Shown: positions 8,834 through 18,401 of the stretch, piece by piece | How positions within the stretch are numbered: position 1 is the first letter of the stretch | Layout of the letters: each line of letters opens with the position of its first letter | Origin: an uncultured Butyricimonas sp. | GTDB lineage: Bacteria > Bacteroidota > Bacteroidia > Bacteroidales > Marinifilaceae | Length of the DNA: 64,000 nucleotides | Assembly (NCBI GenBank): GCA_944320555.1 | Contig: CALUHX010000003.1 | Location: forward strand, 30,494 to 94,493 | Reading direction: 5' to 3' | The notes under the pieces: generated by a model | The model's database searches: none | What the model was told of the DNA's origin: nothing | Seen by the model: the letters and a program-made list of their open reading frames with translations, nothing else | Translations under genes and position numbers: made by a program

Positions 8834-10426
8834 TTAGCTGTAAATATAAACGTCGTTGCTATACTCGAAACTGGGCGCAAACCAAGACATAAACCTCACT
8901 TTTCCCGTTCCGGTAATCGTCTTTTCCGGCAGGAGCGTCAAGTTGTCCAGCACCACGTCGAAGCAATTCACCGTGTATTCATCGCCGGAAGATGTGGCCA
9001 CCACCAAATAAGTGAAGCGATAGTCATACATGTCGCCCAGCCAAGAAGCCGTATTGTAAGCGTATGTGTTGTTGATGAATTTACAATACGTCACCTCGCC
9101 GCTGAAGGAATAGACATCCATCACGAACTCGTCACGGTCGATGTCGTAGTATGAAAGCACGTTGTCCTTGATGAAATACATGATGTTGCGGGTCTGGTGC
9201 ATCGTGTAGAAATCGGCATCGGCGAACTCCGGACAACGGGAAACCGGAATCTCCCGGGCAAAACGGATAGGCCCGTACGTGGCTGAGGCCATCTCGTAAT
9301 TGTTCAAGCCGTACAACCACACATTCGCGGCATCGTCCCGCTTTTGCATCAAAGCGTAAAGCGTTCCATTATTCGTCTGCATCTCGGGATCGACACTCCC
9401 GTCCGTTTGCCCGAAATACAGCATGTCGGCGTTCATGTTGTTGGGGGAAATCCGCAAATCGTCCGCATCCCGGTAAGTGTCCGGGAAATACTTGATTTCC
9501 ATCGTCGTGGAAAATGTGCCAGAGGGATAAATCACGCCAAACGAGCAATTCTTGTCGTCATAGACCACGAATTTGTTGGCATATCCCCAGCATACCAGAT
9601 AAGGAGCCAGATGGTAATCGCCCAGCAACGGGGGCATGAATGTCGGGGTCCGTGTCTTCAACAAACACACTTGCCCATCGTAAATCAATCCGGCCAAGCT
9701 GGATTGATACATAAAAGCCTCAATATTGCTTGTGGAAAAATCGGGCACCTCATAAAACAACTCATCACTTGTCGCCAGCACCTTCTCGTCCGCCACGCGG
9801 TACATCAAAATGTCCTTCTGACTAACCGGCACCAAACAGGTTTGAGCGTCTTCTTCTATCCCCGTTTCCGGATTCACGTACTTATACGTCCCATCCGTCC
9901 AAAGCAGGGACACCGGCCGCCCCTGCATGGGGGCACCCAATGCCAACGACAACTGATCCTCGGCAAATTCGATGGTGTCGCCGCCTTGAATCAGCTGCAT
10001 GTCCATGTCGGTGTTCCCGTCCGCCGTCTCTTTCAGGATAAGCCAACCGTGATTGATGCGGGGCACGACCGTGTAATAGAACGTGAGCACGGACTGGATG
10101 CCCGTCTCCACATGGGTGGCCTCCACATTGAACGTAATGGTGCCGGTGGTGTCCACTCGGTATTGGAGGGTATTCTCCTCCGAAATCAACGTAGCCACCG
10201 TGTCGCGGTAAATGAACCATTGGTAGGTACATTCCACCTCCGAGCCGCCCATGGTGGCGACGGGAGTCAACTCCAACATTTCCCCGGCACCGATGTTGCC
10301 TCCCGAAATGTTCTCAATGACCAAATCGGGAATGGGATGGATGGTATTGTCTTTGTCGTAACAGGCCACGGTGAGCAACATACCCACCAACAAGGCCGCA
10401 AATCCATATAATGTGTATCTTTTCAT
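8834..10426 (-). CDS. PKD-like family lipoprotein of SusCD locus 1
   Basis: 530 residues with a lipoprotein signal ending TVAC (Cys about residue 22). Residues 35-140 fit a PKD-like beta-sandwich seen in the SusCD-linked PKD_6 family (EMLELTPVA...CTYQWFIYRD). The remainder is beta-rich, possibly a propeller, with repeated YxxxxDRDEF-like turns. Such proteins are surface lipoproteins encoded next to SusC/SusD and probably bind the same ligand. It is the last gene before the terminator at 8786 and follows the DUF4843 gene by 27 bases. Ligand unknown. Confidence 0.75.
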   Translation of the reverse strand: MKRYTLYGFAALLVGMLLTVACYDKDNTIHPIPDLVIENISGGNIGAGEMLELTPVATMGGSEVECTYQWFIYRDTVATLISEENTLQYRVDTTGTITFNVEATHVETGIQSVLTFYYTVVPRINHGWLILKETADGNTDMDMQLIQGGDTIEFAEDQLSLALGAPMQGRPVSLLWTDGTYKYVNPETGIEEDAQTCLVPVSQKDILMYRVADEKVLATSDELFYEVPDFSTSNIEAFMYQSSLAGLIYDGQVCLLKTRTPTFMPPLLGDYHLAPYLVCWGYANKFVVYDDKNCSFGVIYPSGTFSTTMEIKYFPDTYRDADDLRISPNNMNADMLYFGQTDGSVDPEMQTNNGTLYALMQKRDDAANVWLYGLNNYEMASATYGPIRFAREIPVSRCPEFADADFYTMHQTRNIMYFIKDNVLSYYDIDRDEFVMDVYSFSGEVTYCKFINNTYAYNTASWLGDMYDYRFTYLVVATSSGDEYTVNCFDVVLDNLTLLPEKTITGTGKVRFMSWFAPSFEYSNDVYIYS

Positions 10427-10453
10427 ATCAATATCTTCTTTTGTTTGTAATCA

Positions 10454-11278
10454 TTAAAAGAAAGCAACCGTCGAGAACGTTATTTCCGTGGCGGCGTCGT
10501 CCGGATTGTCCCGCAAAGGCGGCAATCCCTGCGCGGCGCGCTCGGCGTTCACCCGCTTGAGTTCACGATTGAACACATAGAGGTAATAATTCTTGTCGTC
10601 CAAAGTCAATGTCCCGATAAACTCGTCATCCCACGGCTCGCCCGTCACCTCTATCATAAACTCATGGCGCATGGCGCTCCATGTGCCGGCAAAGAACCAA
10701 TCGTTCCAAGCACTCGGCCTCGACAAGCAATCAGCTATGCGCAACTCGACACTGCACAATTCCTCCACTCCGGCATACAAATCCTCGGAATCCGCTATGC
10801 GGAAGAAAAGCGTGTAGGTGGTGTCGCTCAACGTCTCGTCGCGCAGGACAATCACCGGAATCCGCGCTTCCATTTCCCCCGGCTCAAGGGTCAGCCAAGG
10901 CGCCATCCGCTCGTCGTCGAAGGGCACGTAATGCACGCCCGGCTCCGCCTGGCGGGGTATCACCCGCAACACGGAATCGACCACGCCGCCGTCCGCTCCA
11001 TATTCAAACCTCCACTCGGTGCCCTCGTATTGTTCCAGCTTGATGCGGCAGGAATGGTCGGGCACCAATCCCAAGGGACGCACGGTGAACCACACGGTGT
11101 CCTGTGTCACCGTCTCATCCTGTCCAATAAAAGAATAGGCATATTCATTCGGGTTAAGGCTGCTATTGTCCAACACGAATTGCACGCCAATCCAGTCGGT
11201 GTTGTATTTCGGCAAGGATTCCTCGCAAGCCAAACAACCCAACGCCACGCTTATCGATAAGATAAATTTCCGTATCAT
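10454..11278 (-). CDS. DUF4843-type lipoprotein
   Basis: 274 residues with the lipoprotein signal LGCLAC (Cys about residue 18). The mature start, GVQFVLDNSSLNPNEYAYSF followed by repeated beta-strand segments (VQDTVWFTVRPLG, EARIPVIVLRD), matches the DUF4843 family found between SusD and PKD-like genes. The family is thought to be surface-exposed and ligand-binding, without a known reaction. It lies 19 bases after the SusD stop in the same operon. Confidence 0.75.
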   Translation of the reverse strand: MIRKFILSISVALGCLACEESLPKYNTDWIGVQFVLDNSSLNPNEYAYSFIGQDETVTQDTVWFTVRPLGLVPDHSCRIKLEQYEGTEWRFEYGADGGVVDSVLRVIPRQAEPGVHYVPFDDERMAPWLTLEPGEMEARIPVIVLRDETLSDTTYTLFFRIADSEDLYAGVEELCSVELRIADCLSRPSAWNDWFFAGTWSAMRHEFMIEVTGEPWDDEFIGTLTLDDKNYYLYVFNRELKRVNAERAAQGLPPLRDNPDDAATEITFSTVAFF

Positions 11279-11297
11279 AATCCACTGTCTTTTTCTG

Positions 11298-12662
11298 TTA
11301 GTTATCCGAACTCAATTCTCCCGTCGGCAATGGCAACACATACACGTCGGCTCCGCATTGCTTGGAAGCCCAACGCATGGTGACCGTGCCGAAACGCTTG
11401 TAGACGAAGAACATCTGTCCCTCGGCATAGAACTCGCGCAAGTATTCCGCCGTCAATATCTCCTCCCGGTTGGCGTCCGTGAGCGTCTCGGCGACCACCC
11501 CGCGGGAAATCAGGTATTCGCTGTAAGCGGCGTTGGCCTCTTCCAACGGGGCGCACTCCGCAATAATCAAATACATCTCCGACAAACGAATCAAGGGCAC
11601 GTACATATCCGGGTTCTGCACTTCCGTGTCGAAAGAGGCCCAGTTGTCGTACTTGTTCGTGGAACGGAATCCGGAGCCGTCGTCGGGAAAGAAAAGCGAA
11701 AGGCGGATGTCGCCCGCGGGATACAATTCCGTCAGATAAGAGGTACGCTGACTAAACTGGGCAAGGTCGCCATCGGCAAGCATGTTGTCGTTGAATTCCT
11801 CCAACTCCAATCCAAAAAGTTGCTCGCTGCCATAAAACACCCGGTCGTATTGATTCAAATCGGCCTGCGTGCCCAACTGGAACACGGACAAACCCTCCCC
11901 GTCGACAGCGTCCTTCACCAAACGGGCATAACGCAACGCCTCGTCGTTCTCGCCCAACCACAAGTGGACACGCGCCTGCAAGCCCAGCACGGCGTAATAG
12001 TTCATCCGATTCTTGTAAACAGACGCGACGGACTCGAATTGGGTCAACAGCACCTCGGCGGAGTCCAAATCGGCGCAAAGGTCATCCATATAATCCCGGT
12101 AAGTGGAGTAAGGATAAGCCTCCAATTGAACCGTCGTCTCGTAAGGCAAGTACTCGTAAGCGTCGTTCACCTGCGAAGGCATCGGTCCCCACAGACGGAT
12201 GAGGTCGAAATGAATGAACGCCCGCAAAGCAAGCGCCTCCCCTTTGTACATCGTGTACTCGTCGTTGGACAGCACTCCGTCCTGCGTTTCCATGTATTCC
12301 AACATCAGATTCAAGTTGGCAATCACCTCGTATTGCTGCAAGAACAATGTCCCCAGCATGCCGTCCACCAGACTTTCCCGATAGTTGTGCGTGGCCAACT
12401 CGTAAGAAGTGCCTCCGTCCACCGTGACGTTCCACAGATTGGCCATCAACTCGACCGCCCCGACCACCATGCCGCCATCCGGCGAATAATTGTCCCGCAT
12501 CACGGTGTAGCACCCCATCAAAGCGTCGTAGAACCCCGCCTGGGTTTTGAACATCTCGTCCTTGGTCACCTGCGTCTCCGGCTGGATGGTGAGCCATTCC
12601 TGGCAAGAGGAGAAGGCAAACAAGGCGCAAAGCAGTATCGCTAAATTCTTTATCTTTTTCAT
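11298..12662 (-). CDS. SusD/RagB-type surface lipoprotein (locus 1)
   Basis: 454 residues; lipobox FSSC (Cys about residue 20) followed by QEWLTIQPETQVTKDEMFKTQAGF, the usual SusD N-terminus. TPR-like helices follow (KGEALALRAFIHFDLIRLWGPMP is the family's hallmark segment) and the typical C-terminal segment EEILTAEYLREFYAEGQMFFVYKRFG. SusD caps the SusC barrel and delivers ligand to it. The gene lies 16 bases after susC. It is shorter than average for the family (about 480-600), compatible with a small-molecule or peptide substrate rather than a long glycan. Confidence 0.93.
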   Translation of the reverse strand: MKKIKNLAILLCALFAFSSCQEWLTIQPETQVTKDEMFKTQAGFYDALMGCYTVMRDNYSPDGGMVVGAVELMANLWNVTVDGGTSYELATHNYRESLVDGMLGTLFLQQYEVIANLNLMLEYMETQDGVLSNDEYTMYKGEALALRAFIHFDLIRLWGPMPSQVNDAYEYLPYETTVQLEAYPYSTYRDYMDDLCADLDSAEVLLTQFESVASVYKNRMNYYAVLGLQARVHLWLGENDEALRYARLVKDAVDGEGLSVFQLGTQADLNQYDRVFYGSEQLFGLELEEFNDNMLADGDLAQFSQRTSYLTELYPAGDIRLSLFFPDDGSGFRSTNKYDNWASFDTEVQNPDMYVPLIRLSEMYLIIAECAPLEEANAAYSEYLISRGVVAETLTDANREEILTAEYLREFYAEGQMFFVYKRFGTVTMRWASKQCGADVYVLPLPTGELSSDN

Positions 12663-12678
12663 ATCGCTCGTTGTTTAA

Positions 12679-15600
12679 TTAGAAGGTACATGATATCGAA
12701 ATGGAAGGTTTCACGGAGAAGGGATAAGCCGTGCCCCGTTCCTGCTCGATGGTGGAAAGGTAAAGCAAATCCATCATGCTGGCGGAGATGTTCAACCGTT
12801 CCATGCCCAAATATTTACACATCCGCCGCGGGAAATCATACGACAGATTGAGATTCCGCCAAATGAACGTGGACTCGTCCATCACGAAACGGTCATTGGC
12901 GTCCGTGTTTCTCGTGTTGGCAAGCCCTTTGTAGCGGGTAACGTCGCCGGGCTTTTCCCACCGTTCGGTCAACACCCGCCTGTCCACATTCACTTGCACG
13001 TATGCGTTCTCCACCTTGTTCAGCAAGGTCGAGTTCAATTTCTGCCCGCCCAAACGCAACTCAAAACCGGCATTGAGCGAGAAGGACTTGTAGCGGAACA
13101 TGGTGCTGAAACGCCCATTGAGTTTCGGCATGTCCACGCCCACCTTGTACTTGGCAAACATGTCGGGAGTGGTGGAAGCCCTTCCGTTGCGGTCCAGATA
13201 AAGCACCTCGCCCGTCAAAGCGTCCACTCCGGGAGAGATAAAGGCATATATCGCCTCCATCGGCTCTCCTTCACGGTATTGATAATAGTAGGAACTGCTG
13301 GATTGGTTGTTCACCTCGCTCTCGATGCGCTCTTTCATCTTCTCGGACAATTTGACGATGGTATTCTTGTTCCACGAAGAGGCCGCACGCACCGACCAGA
13401 CGATGTTTTTGTTCCGCAAAAGATTGACCGACAAATTGATTTCGCCACCCACATTGCGCAACACACCCACGTTTTCCATAAAAGAGTCGAATCCATGGGA
13501 ATAGGTCAAGCCCACGTCGGCGATAAAGTTTTGCGTTTCCTTATGGTAGTAGTTACCCGTGATGGAGAGAATCTCGTTGAAAAGGGTGACATCCAAACCG
13601 ATGTTGTGCTGGTAGGTGTCCTGCCAACGGAGCCTGTCGTTGCCGATGCCCATGAGCATGGCACCCATCGTGCCGTCGTAACGTTGGTCGCGGTCGTACT
13701 CGTAAGTGGTCAACGTCTGATAAGGATCGGAGGGGAGCGCGCTGTTCACTCCGTAAGAATAACGCAGGCGGAGCAGGTTCACCCAAGGCAGGTTTTCCTG
13801 CACGAAATTCTCCTGGCTGACCGTATAACCCAAACCGACACTCCAGAAGGGAGCAAACCGATTCTCGGAACCGAAGGAGGACGAGCCATCCAAACGGTAG
13901 GAGAAATCAAAGAAGTAGCGGCTGTCGTAATTGTAGTTGCCCGTGAACACAAACCCGGCGGTGCGGTTCTTCGTATCCGTGGCCGTGGGACGCTCCGTGG
14001 CATAACCGGCGGCGTTGGAAATGTCGGTCAGATGGTCGTTGGCGAATCCACGCACCCAAATACTGTATTGCAGGTTCTTCGTCTCATACAAACTTCCGTC
14101 GATACCCGCGAACACGCTATGCCGTCCAAAGGTGTTTCCATAGCTCGCATTAAAATTCCACTGCCAGGAGCTGTTCTCTCCATAACCCCAGGTATAACTT
14201 CCCATGCCATCCGGGTCAGACACTTGGTTAAAGTCGTTACTCGATTTCGGAGAGAATTGGTCGGAACGGTCGGTATGCTTGGAAAAGCCGATATTGGTGC
14301 GCAACTTCAGCCCCTTCACCACATCCCATTCGATAGTGAAAGCGTTACGGATGTCCGTGTACTTCTCTTTATCGAATTTGTTGATGGAGGCTTCCCAAAG
14401 CGGATTGGCCGTCGTGGTCACTCCAGTAGAGGAACCAAAAGTCATAAAAGATCTCACCAACCGTCCTTCATCATCGTATGGATAGAAATAAGGATTCAAC
14501 CGCACATATTCCGAAAACGTGCCATACGGACTGTCCTCTGAATTGTTCAAGCCAAGAGTGAAGCTATTCGTGAAGCGGATGTTCTTGAACAGATAGCTGA
14601 TGGTGAGCCCGCCATTGAAATTGTTGCGGAACGAGCCTTTCATGGCGCCCGCCACGCAGTTGTAGGAAAGGTTCATGGAATAGCGGAAATTCTCGTCGCC
14701 GCCGTTGAAATTCAGCATATATTGCTGGCCGACACCCGTGCGCACCGGCTTGCCAATCCAGTAGGTGTCCACGCCCTCGGCCACGGCCTTCACGTTCTGG
14801 CGGTAAAGTATCTCCCGCTCGGAGCTGTTGTACAATCCCGCGCGCACCTCAAGGTCCAACTTCTCCTGTGCGTTCAACAAATTATAGCTGGAAAGGTCGG
14901 GGATTTCGATGTTCATACCCACCGTGGCGGACACTCGCAATTTCCCCTGTCGGGGCTTGGAGGAAGTGATAACCACCACGCCATTGGCTCCGCGGGCCCC
15001 GTACATGGCGGTGGAACTGGCATCCTTCAAGATGGTGATGGATTCCACGTCGGAAGGGTTCAAATCCATGACGCGCTCCAACGTCACCTCGAAACCATCG
15101 AGAATAAAAAGCGGTTGGTTCAACTCGGCCCGGGCGAGAGTTTGCAAATTCGTGATATCCGGCAAACCGGAAATTCCTCGTATTTGAATTTCCGGCAAAA
15201 CATTCGGATCACTCCCGTAAGTATTATTTTCCCGGATGACAAACGCCGGGTCGATGTTGTTCAACGTTTGTAACAAATTCCTATTTCCAAATGCCATTAT
15301 CTCGTCCTTGGTAACATGGGTCACGGCCCCCGTGAAACTCTCCTTGGGTTTGTCAAAAATACCAGTCACCACCACCTCATCGATCTCAGCGATATCGATT
15401 TTCATAACCACATCCAACACTTTCGTCTTCTCGTTCACCTCTATTTCCTTTTTCTGATAACCCACGAACGAAAAAATAAGCGTAAGACTATCCCTTCTAG
15501 GAAGATCTATGTCAAACTTTCCTTCTTCGTCCGTGACAAAACCAATCGTGGTACCCTTTACTTGAATCGTCACTCCAGGCATAGTCATCCCATCATTATC

Positions 15601-16029
15601 CTTCACTGTTCCCGAAACATTAAAATTATCCGGAGTTTCCTTTTTTGTCTTCTCATCCTCCTCGTCCGGGGCGGGAGCGATGACGATGAGGCTGCCGCTG
15701 AACTCGAAGGTCAGGCCCGTGCCGGCCAGCACCCGGTGCAGGACGCTCTCCACCGTCTCGCCGACGGCCTTCACGGAGACAGTCCCCAACTGCCGCACCT
15801 GTTCCGTGTTAAACATGAAATACAAGCTCGTCTGCCGCTGAATCTCGCCGCAAAGCTCATCCAACGACACGTCTTTCAGATCCAAGTTCACCCGTTCCTG
15901 CTGCGCCAGCGTGGAAGCCGACAGCCCACAGGTGAACACAAACATCAATACCGCAAAAAGTTTCATAGGCAACAACATTTTTTTGCCACCATATCGACAA
16001 AGATGTCGACAGATTCGTTTTTTCGTCAT
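12679..16029 (-). CDS. SusC/RagA TonB-dependent transporter with STN domain (locus 1)
   Basis: 1116 residues. After a signal peptide (ending STLAQ, about residue 43) comes a secretin/TonB N-terminal (STN) domain at about 46-120, a CarboxypepD_reg-like domain at about 135-212, a TonB box/plug region (DEVVVTGIF onward; NPSDVESITILKDASSTAMYGARGANGVVVIT is the SusC signature), and a 22-strand barrel ending in ISISCTF. The STN domain marks a transducing receptor that contacts FecR in the periplasm; FecR and the sigma factor lie just upstream, so occupancy probably controls the locus. The start is uncertain: an internal Met (MLLPMKLF) is possible. Confidence 0.94.
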   Translation of the reverse strand: MTKKRICRHLCRYGGKKMLLPMKLFAVLMFVFTCGLSASTLAQQERVNLDLKDVSLDELCGEIQRQTSLYFMFNTEQVRQLGTVSVKAVGETVESVLHRVLAGTGLTFEFSGSLIVIAPAPDEEDEKTKKETPDNFNVSGTVKDNDGMTMPGVTIQVKGTTIGFVTDEEGKFDIDLPRRDSLTLIFSFVGYQKKEIEVNEKTKVLDVVMKIDIAEIDEVVVTGIFDKPKESFTGAVTHVTKDEIMAFGNRNLLQTLNNIDPAFVIRENNTYGSDPNVLPEIQIRGISGLPDITNLQTLARAELNQPLFILDGFEVTLERVMDLNPSDVESITILKDASSTAMYGARGANGVVVITSSKPRQGKLRVSATVGMNIEIPDLSSYNLLNAQEKLDLEVRAGLYNSSEREILYRQNVKAVAEGVDTYWIGKPVRTGVGQQYMLNFNGGDENFRYSMNLSYNCVAGAMKGSFRNNFNGGLTISYLFKNIRFTNSFTLGLNNSEDSPYGTFSEYVRLNPYFYPYDDEGRLVRSFMTFGSSTGVTTTANPLWEASINKFDKEKYTDIRNAFTIEWDVVKGLKLRTNIGFSKHTDRSDQFSPKSSNDFNQVSDPDGMGSYTWGYGENSSWQWNFNASYGNTFGRHSVFAGIDGSLYETKNLQYSIWVRGFANDHLTDISNAAGYATERPTATDTKNRTAGFVFTGNYNYDSRYFFDFSYRLDGSSSFGSENRFAPFWSVGLGYTVSQENFVQENLPWVNLLRLRYSYGVNSALPSDPYQTLTTYEYDRDQRYDGTMGAMLMGIGNDRLRWQDTYQHNIGLDVTLFNEILSITGNYYHKETQNFIADVGLTYSHGFDSFMENVGVLRNVGGEINLSVNLLRNKNIVWSVRAASSWNKNTIVKLSEKMKERIESEVNNQSSSSYYYQYREGEPMEAIYAFISPGVDALTGEVLYLDRNGRASTTPDMFAKYKVGVDMPKLNGRFSTMFRYKSFSLNAGFELRLGGQKLNSTLLNKVENAYVQVNVDRRVLTERWEKPGDVTRYKGLANTRNTDANDRFVMDESTFIWRNLNLSYDFPRRMCKYLGMERLNISASMMDLLYLSTIEQERGTAYPFSVKPSISISCTF

Positions 16030-16133
16030 ATATTTGTACTATTAATTGTTACTCGTGGCACACCCGCCTCGCGAACACGAGTGGGCCACATTATCACACT
16101 CTCGGAGAATGCGCCAACATTCTCCGTTTTCTT

Positions 16134-17297
16134 TTATCTCGTCACGACAACCGTCTGTCCCTCCACCCGCAACCGGGTCCCCACCATACGGTTTATCGCG
16201 TTCAATATCACCTCTATGTCGTCATATTTCCGGATATGCCCCGTGAAATGCAACGCCTTCACCGCCTCGTCCCGCCACTCCACGTCCACGTCGTACCACC
16301 GCGACACCACCTCCAGAATACGCTCCAGATTCTCGTCCTTGAACACGAACTGCCCCTCCTTCCAAGCGATATAGGGAAACACCTCCACGTCGCGGACCTC
16401 TTGCAACTCCCCCCGCCCGTCGTACACCGCCAACTGCGAGGGACGCAACATCCGCTCCTCCGGCGACTCCACTCCCGACACACCCACACTTCCCTCCACC
16501 AGCACCGCCTGCGTCCCCGCCCCCGGATAGGCGTTCACGTTAAACTCCGTCCCGTAAGCCCTCACCCGCGTCGCCCCCGCTTTCACCACGAAAGGACGCG
16601 CACTGTCCGTCGCCACCTCGAAGTAAGCCTCCCCGGAAAGACACACCTCCCGACTTCCGCCCGAGAACGTCACCGGATAACGCAGCTCCGATGCCGCGTT
16701 CAACCGCACCACAGTCCCGTCCGCCAGCGTCACGCCATACTCCCCGCCCCTCGGCGTCCGCAGCGTGTTCATCCGCACAGGCTCGTCGGCAGCCTTCCGC
16801 TCCCCGCCGTCCCGGTACACGATTCCTCCCCCTTCATTGGTGGCCACCATGCCCGGCTCCACTTCTATCCGCCGCTCCCCGCCGGGAAGCAGGGCCACAG
16901 CCGTCCCGTCGTCCATGATCAACTCCGCTTTGTAACCGCCCGGCTCCACCCGGGCCACGACGGCTGGTCGCTCCTCCTCCCGCATCCACTCCCTCACTCC
17001 ATACGCCGCCAAGCACAAAGGAATCGCCAAAACCGCGGCGTACCTCCAGACCGACCGCCACGTCCTGCGGCGGCGAGCCTCCCGGATGTAACGCAAATAA
17101 CGCCTCAGCTCCCGTTCCTCCCGCTCGGAAGAAGGGAGCACTCCGCTCGTCAGATTCCACGCCTTCTTCATCTGCTCGAAATAACGGCCGTTCTCCGGAC
17201 GCTCCTCCACCCAACGGGCCACCTCCAGCATCTCCGCCGGAGTCGCCGTCCCGTCCAACACTTTAATTATACGCTCGTCTCTTTTATCTGTGTCCAT
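16134..17297 (-). CDS. FecR-family anti-sigma regulator (locus 1)
   Basis: 387 residues: cytoplasmic N-terminal region (about 1-80, with EMLEVARWVEERPENGRYFEQMKKAWN), a membrane helix near residues 85-102, the FecR domain (TPRGGEYGVTLADGTVVRLNAASELRYPV) at about 185-280, and a C-terminal STN-like domain (LERILEVVSRWYDVDVEW). Family role: hold the partner ECF sigma factor inactive until the STN domain of the TonB-dependent transporter signals. It sits between the sigma gene (end 17793) and susC (start 16029) in the order usual for these systems, but is separated from sigma by a 495-base gap filled by phased repeats. Confidence 0.93.
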   Translation of the reverse strand: MDTDKRDERIIKVLDGTATPAEMLEVARWVEERPENGRYFEQMKKAWNLTSGVLPSSEREERELRRYLRYIREARRRRTWRSVWRYAAVLAIPLCLAAYGVREWMREEERPAVVARVEPGGYKAELIMDDGTAVALLPGGERRIEVEPGMVATNEGGGIVYRDGGERKAADEPVRMNTLRTPRGGEYGVTLADGTVVRLNAASELRYPVTFSGGSREVCLSGEAYFEVATDSARPFVVKAGATRVRAYGTEFNVNAYPGAGTQAVLVEGSVGVSGVESPEERMLRPSQLAVYDGRGELQEVRDVEVFPYIAWKEGQFVFKDENLERILEVVSRWYDVDVEWRDEAVKALHFTGHIRKYDDIEVILNAINRMVGTRLRVEGQTVVVTR

Positions 17298-17528
17298 AAT
17301 GTCGTCCTTTTACACCCCTATAACAACCGAAAGACGATTTACCCCTATGCCAAAACCAAAAAAAATTTCACCGCCACCCATTTTTCTCCAAAACCGACAT
17401 TCCCCTCCCCCAATCGCAAGGAAGCAAGTAGCATGCACGCAGGGGAAAACGGCATGCAAACGGCGCGACTTAGACTCACTTTAATAAGTCAATCCCATGC
17501 CTGAATTTTGTCGATAGCCATTTCTTAT

Positions 17529-17781
17529 CGCCACCCGCCCGCCACTTACCCCCTGCTCCATCCCTACCTACTCCCCCGCCTACTTCCTTCCCGCACATCA
17601 CGCACACTTCTCCCACATATCTCCCACCCATGCCCCAATTCCAAGAGAAAACATGACGTTTTTATACTTATTTTTCTCCAATAATACTCGGAGATAACTC
17701 GGAGCAAAGTCGTAGATGAGTCGCATTTGAATTAGGCATGACTGGGATATGTGTAGGATATGTGTGGGATATATAGAAGAG
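17529..17781. repeat. 11-bp-phased degenerate repeat region B
   Basis: The longest example of this signal: 23 consecutive 11-base units in a single phase fill half of the 495-base gap between the sigma and fecR genes. Units drift gradually. Near the left end are CCCTGCTCCAT (17551) and CCCTACCTACT (17562); in the middle AATACTCGGAG (17683) and ATAACTCGGAG (17694, 9 of 11); near the right end ATGTGTAGGAT (17749) and ATGTGTGGGAT (17760, 10 of 11). I see no gene, promoter or terminator in the remainder (17298-17528). Confidence 0.65.
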
Positions 17782-17792
17782 GCCGCCGGGGG

Positions 17793-18380
17793 TCAATTGT
17801 TCAGCCAGACGAGCAGGCACAAGAGCCATTCCAGTTCCTTCCGCAACTTGGAGAGGGCCGTGGTCATTTGATTTTCGACCGTCTTGATGGAGATTTGCAA
17901 TTTGTCGGCGATTTCCTTGTTGGACAATCCGTCCACCTTGCCCAGCACAAACACTTCCCGGCAACGCTCCGGCAATCCTTGGACGGCAAGGTCGATGGCC
18001 CGCTTCAATTCCTCGTCCTGCAAGGCGAGCTCCGCCTCCGGCGTCTCGACGACCCGGGAAAAATAAAACTCCTCCAACTCCTTGTTCACGTAGTCCTGCT
18101 CCACCCGCCTGTGCTTGAGCTCGTTCATGCAACTGTTATACACCGTCTTATACAAGTATGGCTTCAGGTCGATTCCCGCATGCAAGGCCTTTCTCCGCTC
18201 ATAAAGGCGGCAAAATGTCTCCTGCACCACATCGTTCGCCCCCTCCGCGTCATGCAGCAGGCGGCTCGCGTAATTCAGCAGCATCGCATAATATTGCTTA
18301 AAAACATAGGCGAAAGCCGCCTCCTCCCCTCTGGTCAAAGCGGCTATCAATTGTCCCTCGCTCTGAAACACCTTGTCCAT
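17793..18380 (-). CDS. ECF RNA polymerase sigma factor (locus 1)
   Basis: 195 residues with the two ECF regions: sigma-2 (EAAFAYVFKQYYAMLLNYASRLLHDAEGANDVVQETFCRLYE) and sigma-4 (LPERCREVFVLGKVDGLSNKEIADKLQISIKTVENQM, a helix-turn-helix). It belongs to the Bacteroidetes sigma-70 family linked to FecR and SusC, and should direct transcription of the downstream uptake genes when freed from FecR. The C-terminus is unusually hydrophobic (LEWLLCLLVWLNN), a common trait of these sigma factors. The stop lies 12 bases from repeat region B. Confidence 0.93.
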   Translation of the reverse strand: MDKVFQSEGQLIAALTRGEEAAFAYVFKQYYAMLLNYASRLLHDAEGANDVVQETFCRLYERRKALHAGIDLKPYLYKTVYNSCMNELKHRRVEQDYVNKELEEFYFSRVVETPEAELALQDEELKRAIDLAVQGLPERCREVFVLGKVDGLSNKEIADKLQISIKTVENQMTTALSKLRKELEWLLCLLVWLNN

Positions 18381-18401
18381 GCGTCCCTGTTCCGTGTCAC
18401 G

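Noticed and set aside
17668..18132. 154-codon minus-strand frame overlapping the sigma gene and repeat region B
   Set aside because: Runs through the phased repeats and is out of frame with the clear sigma factor.
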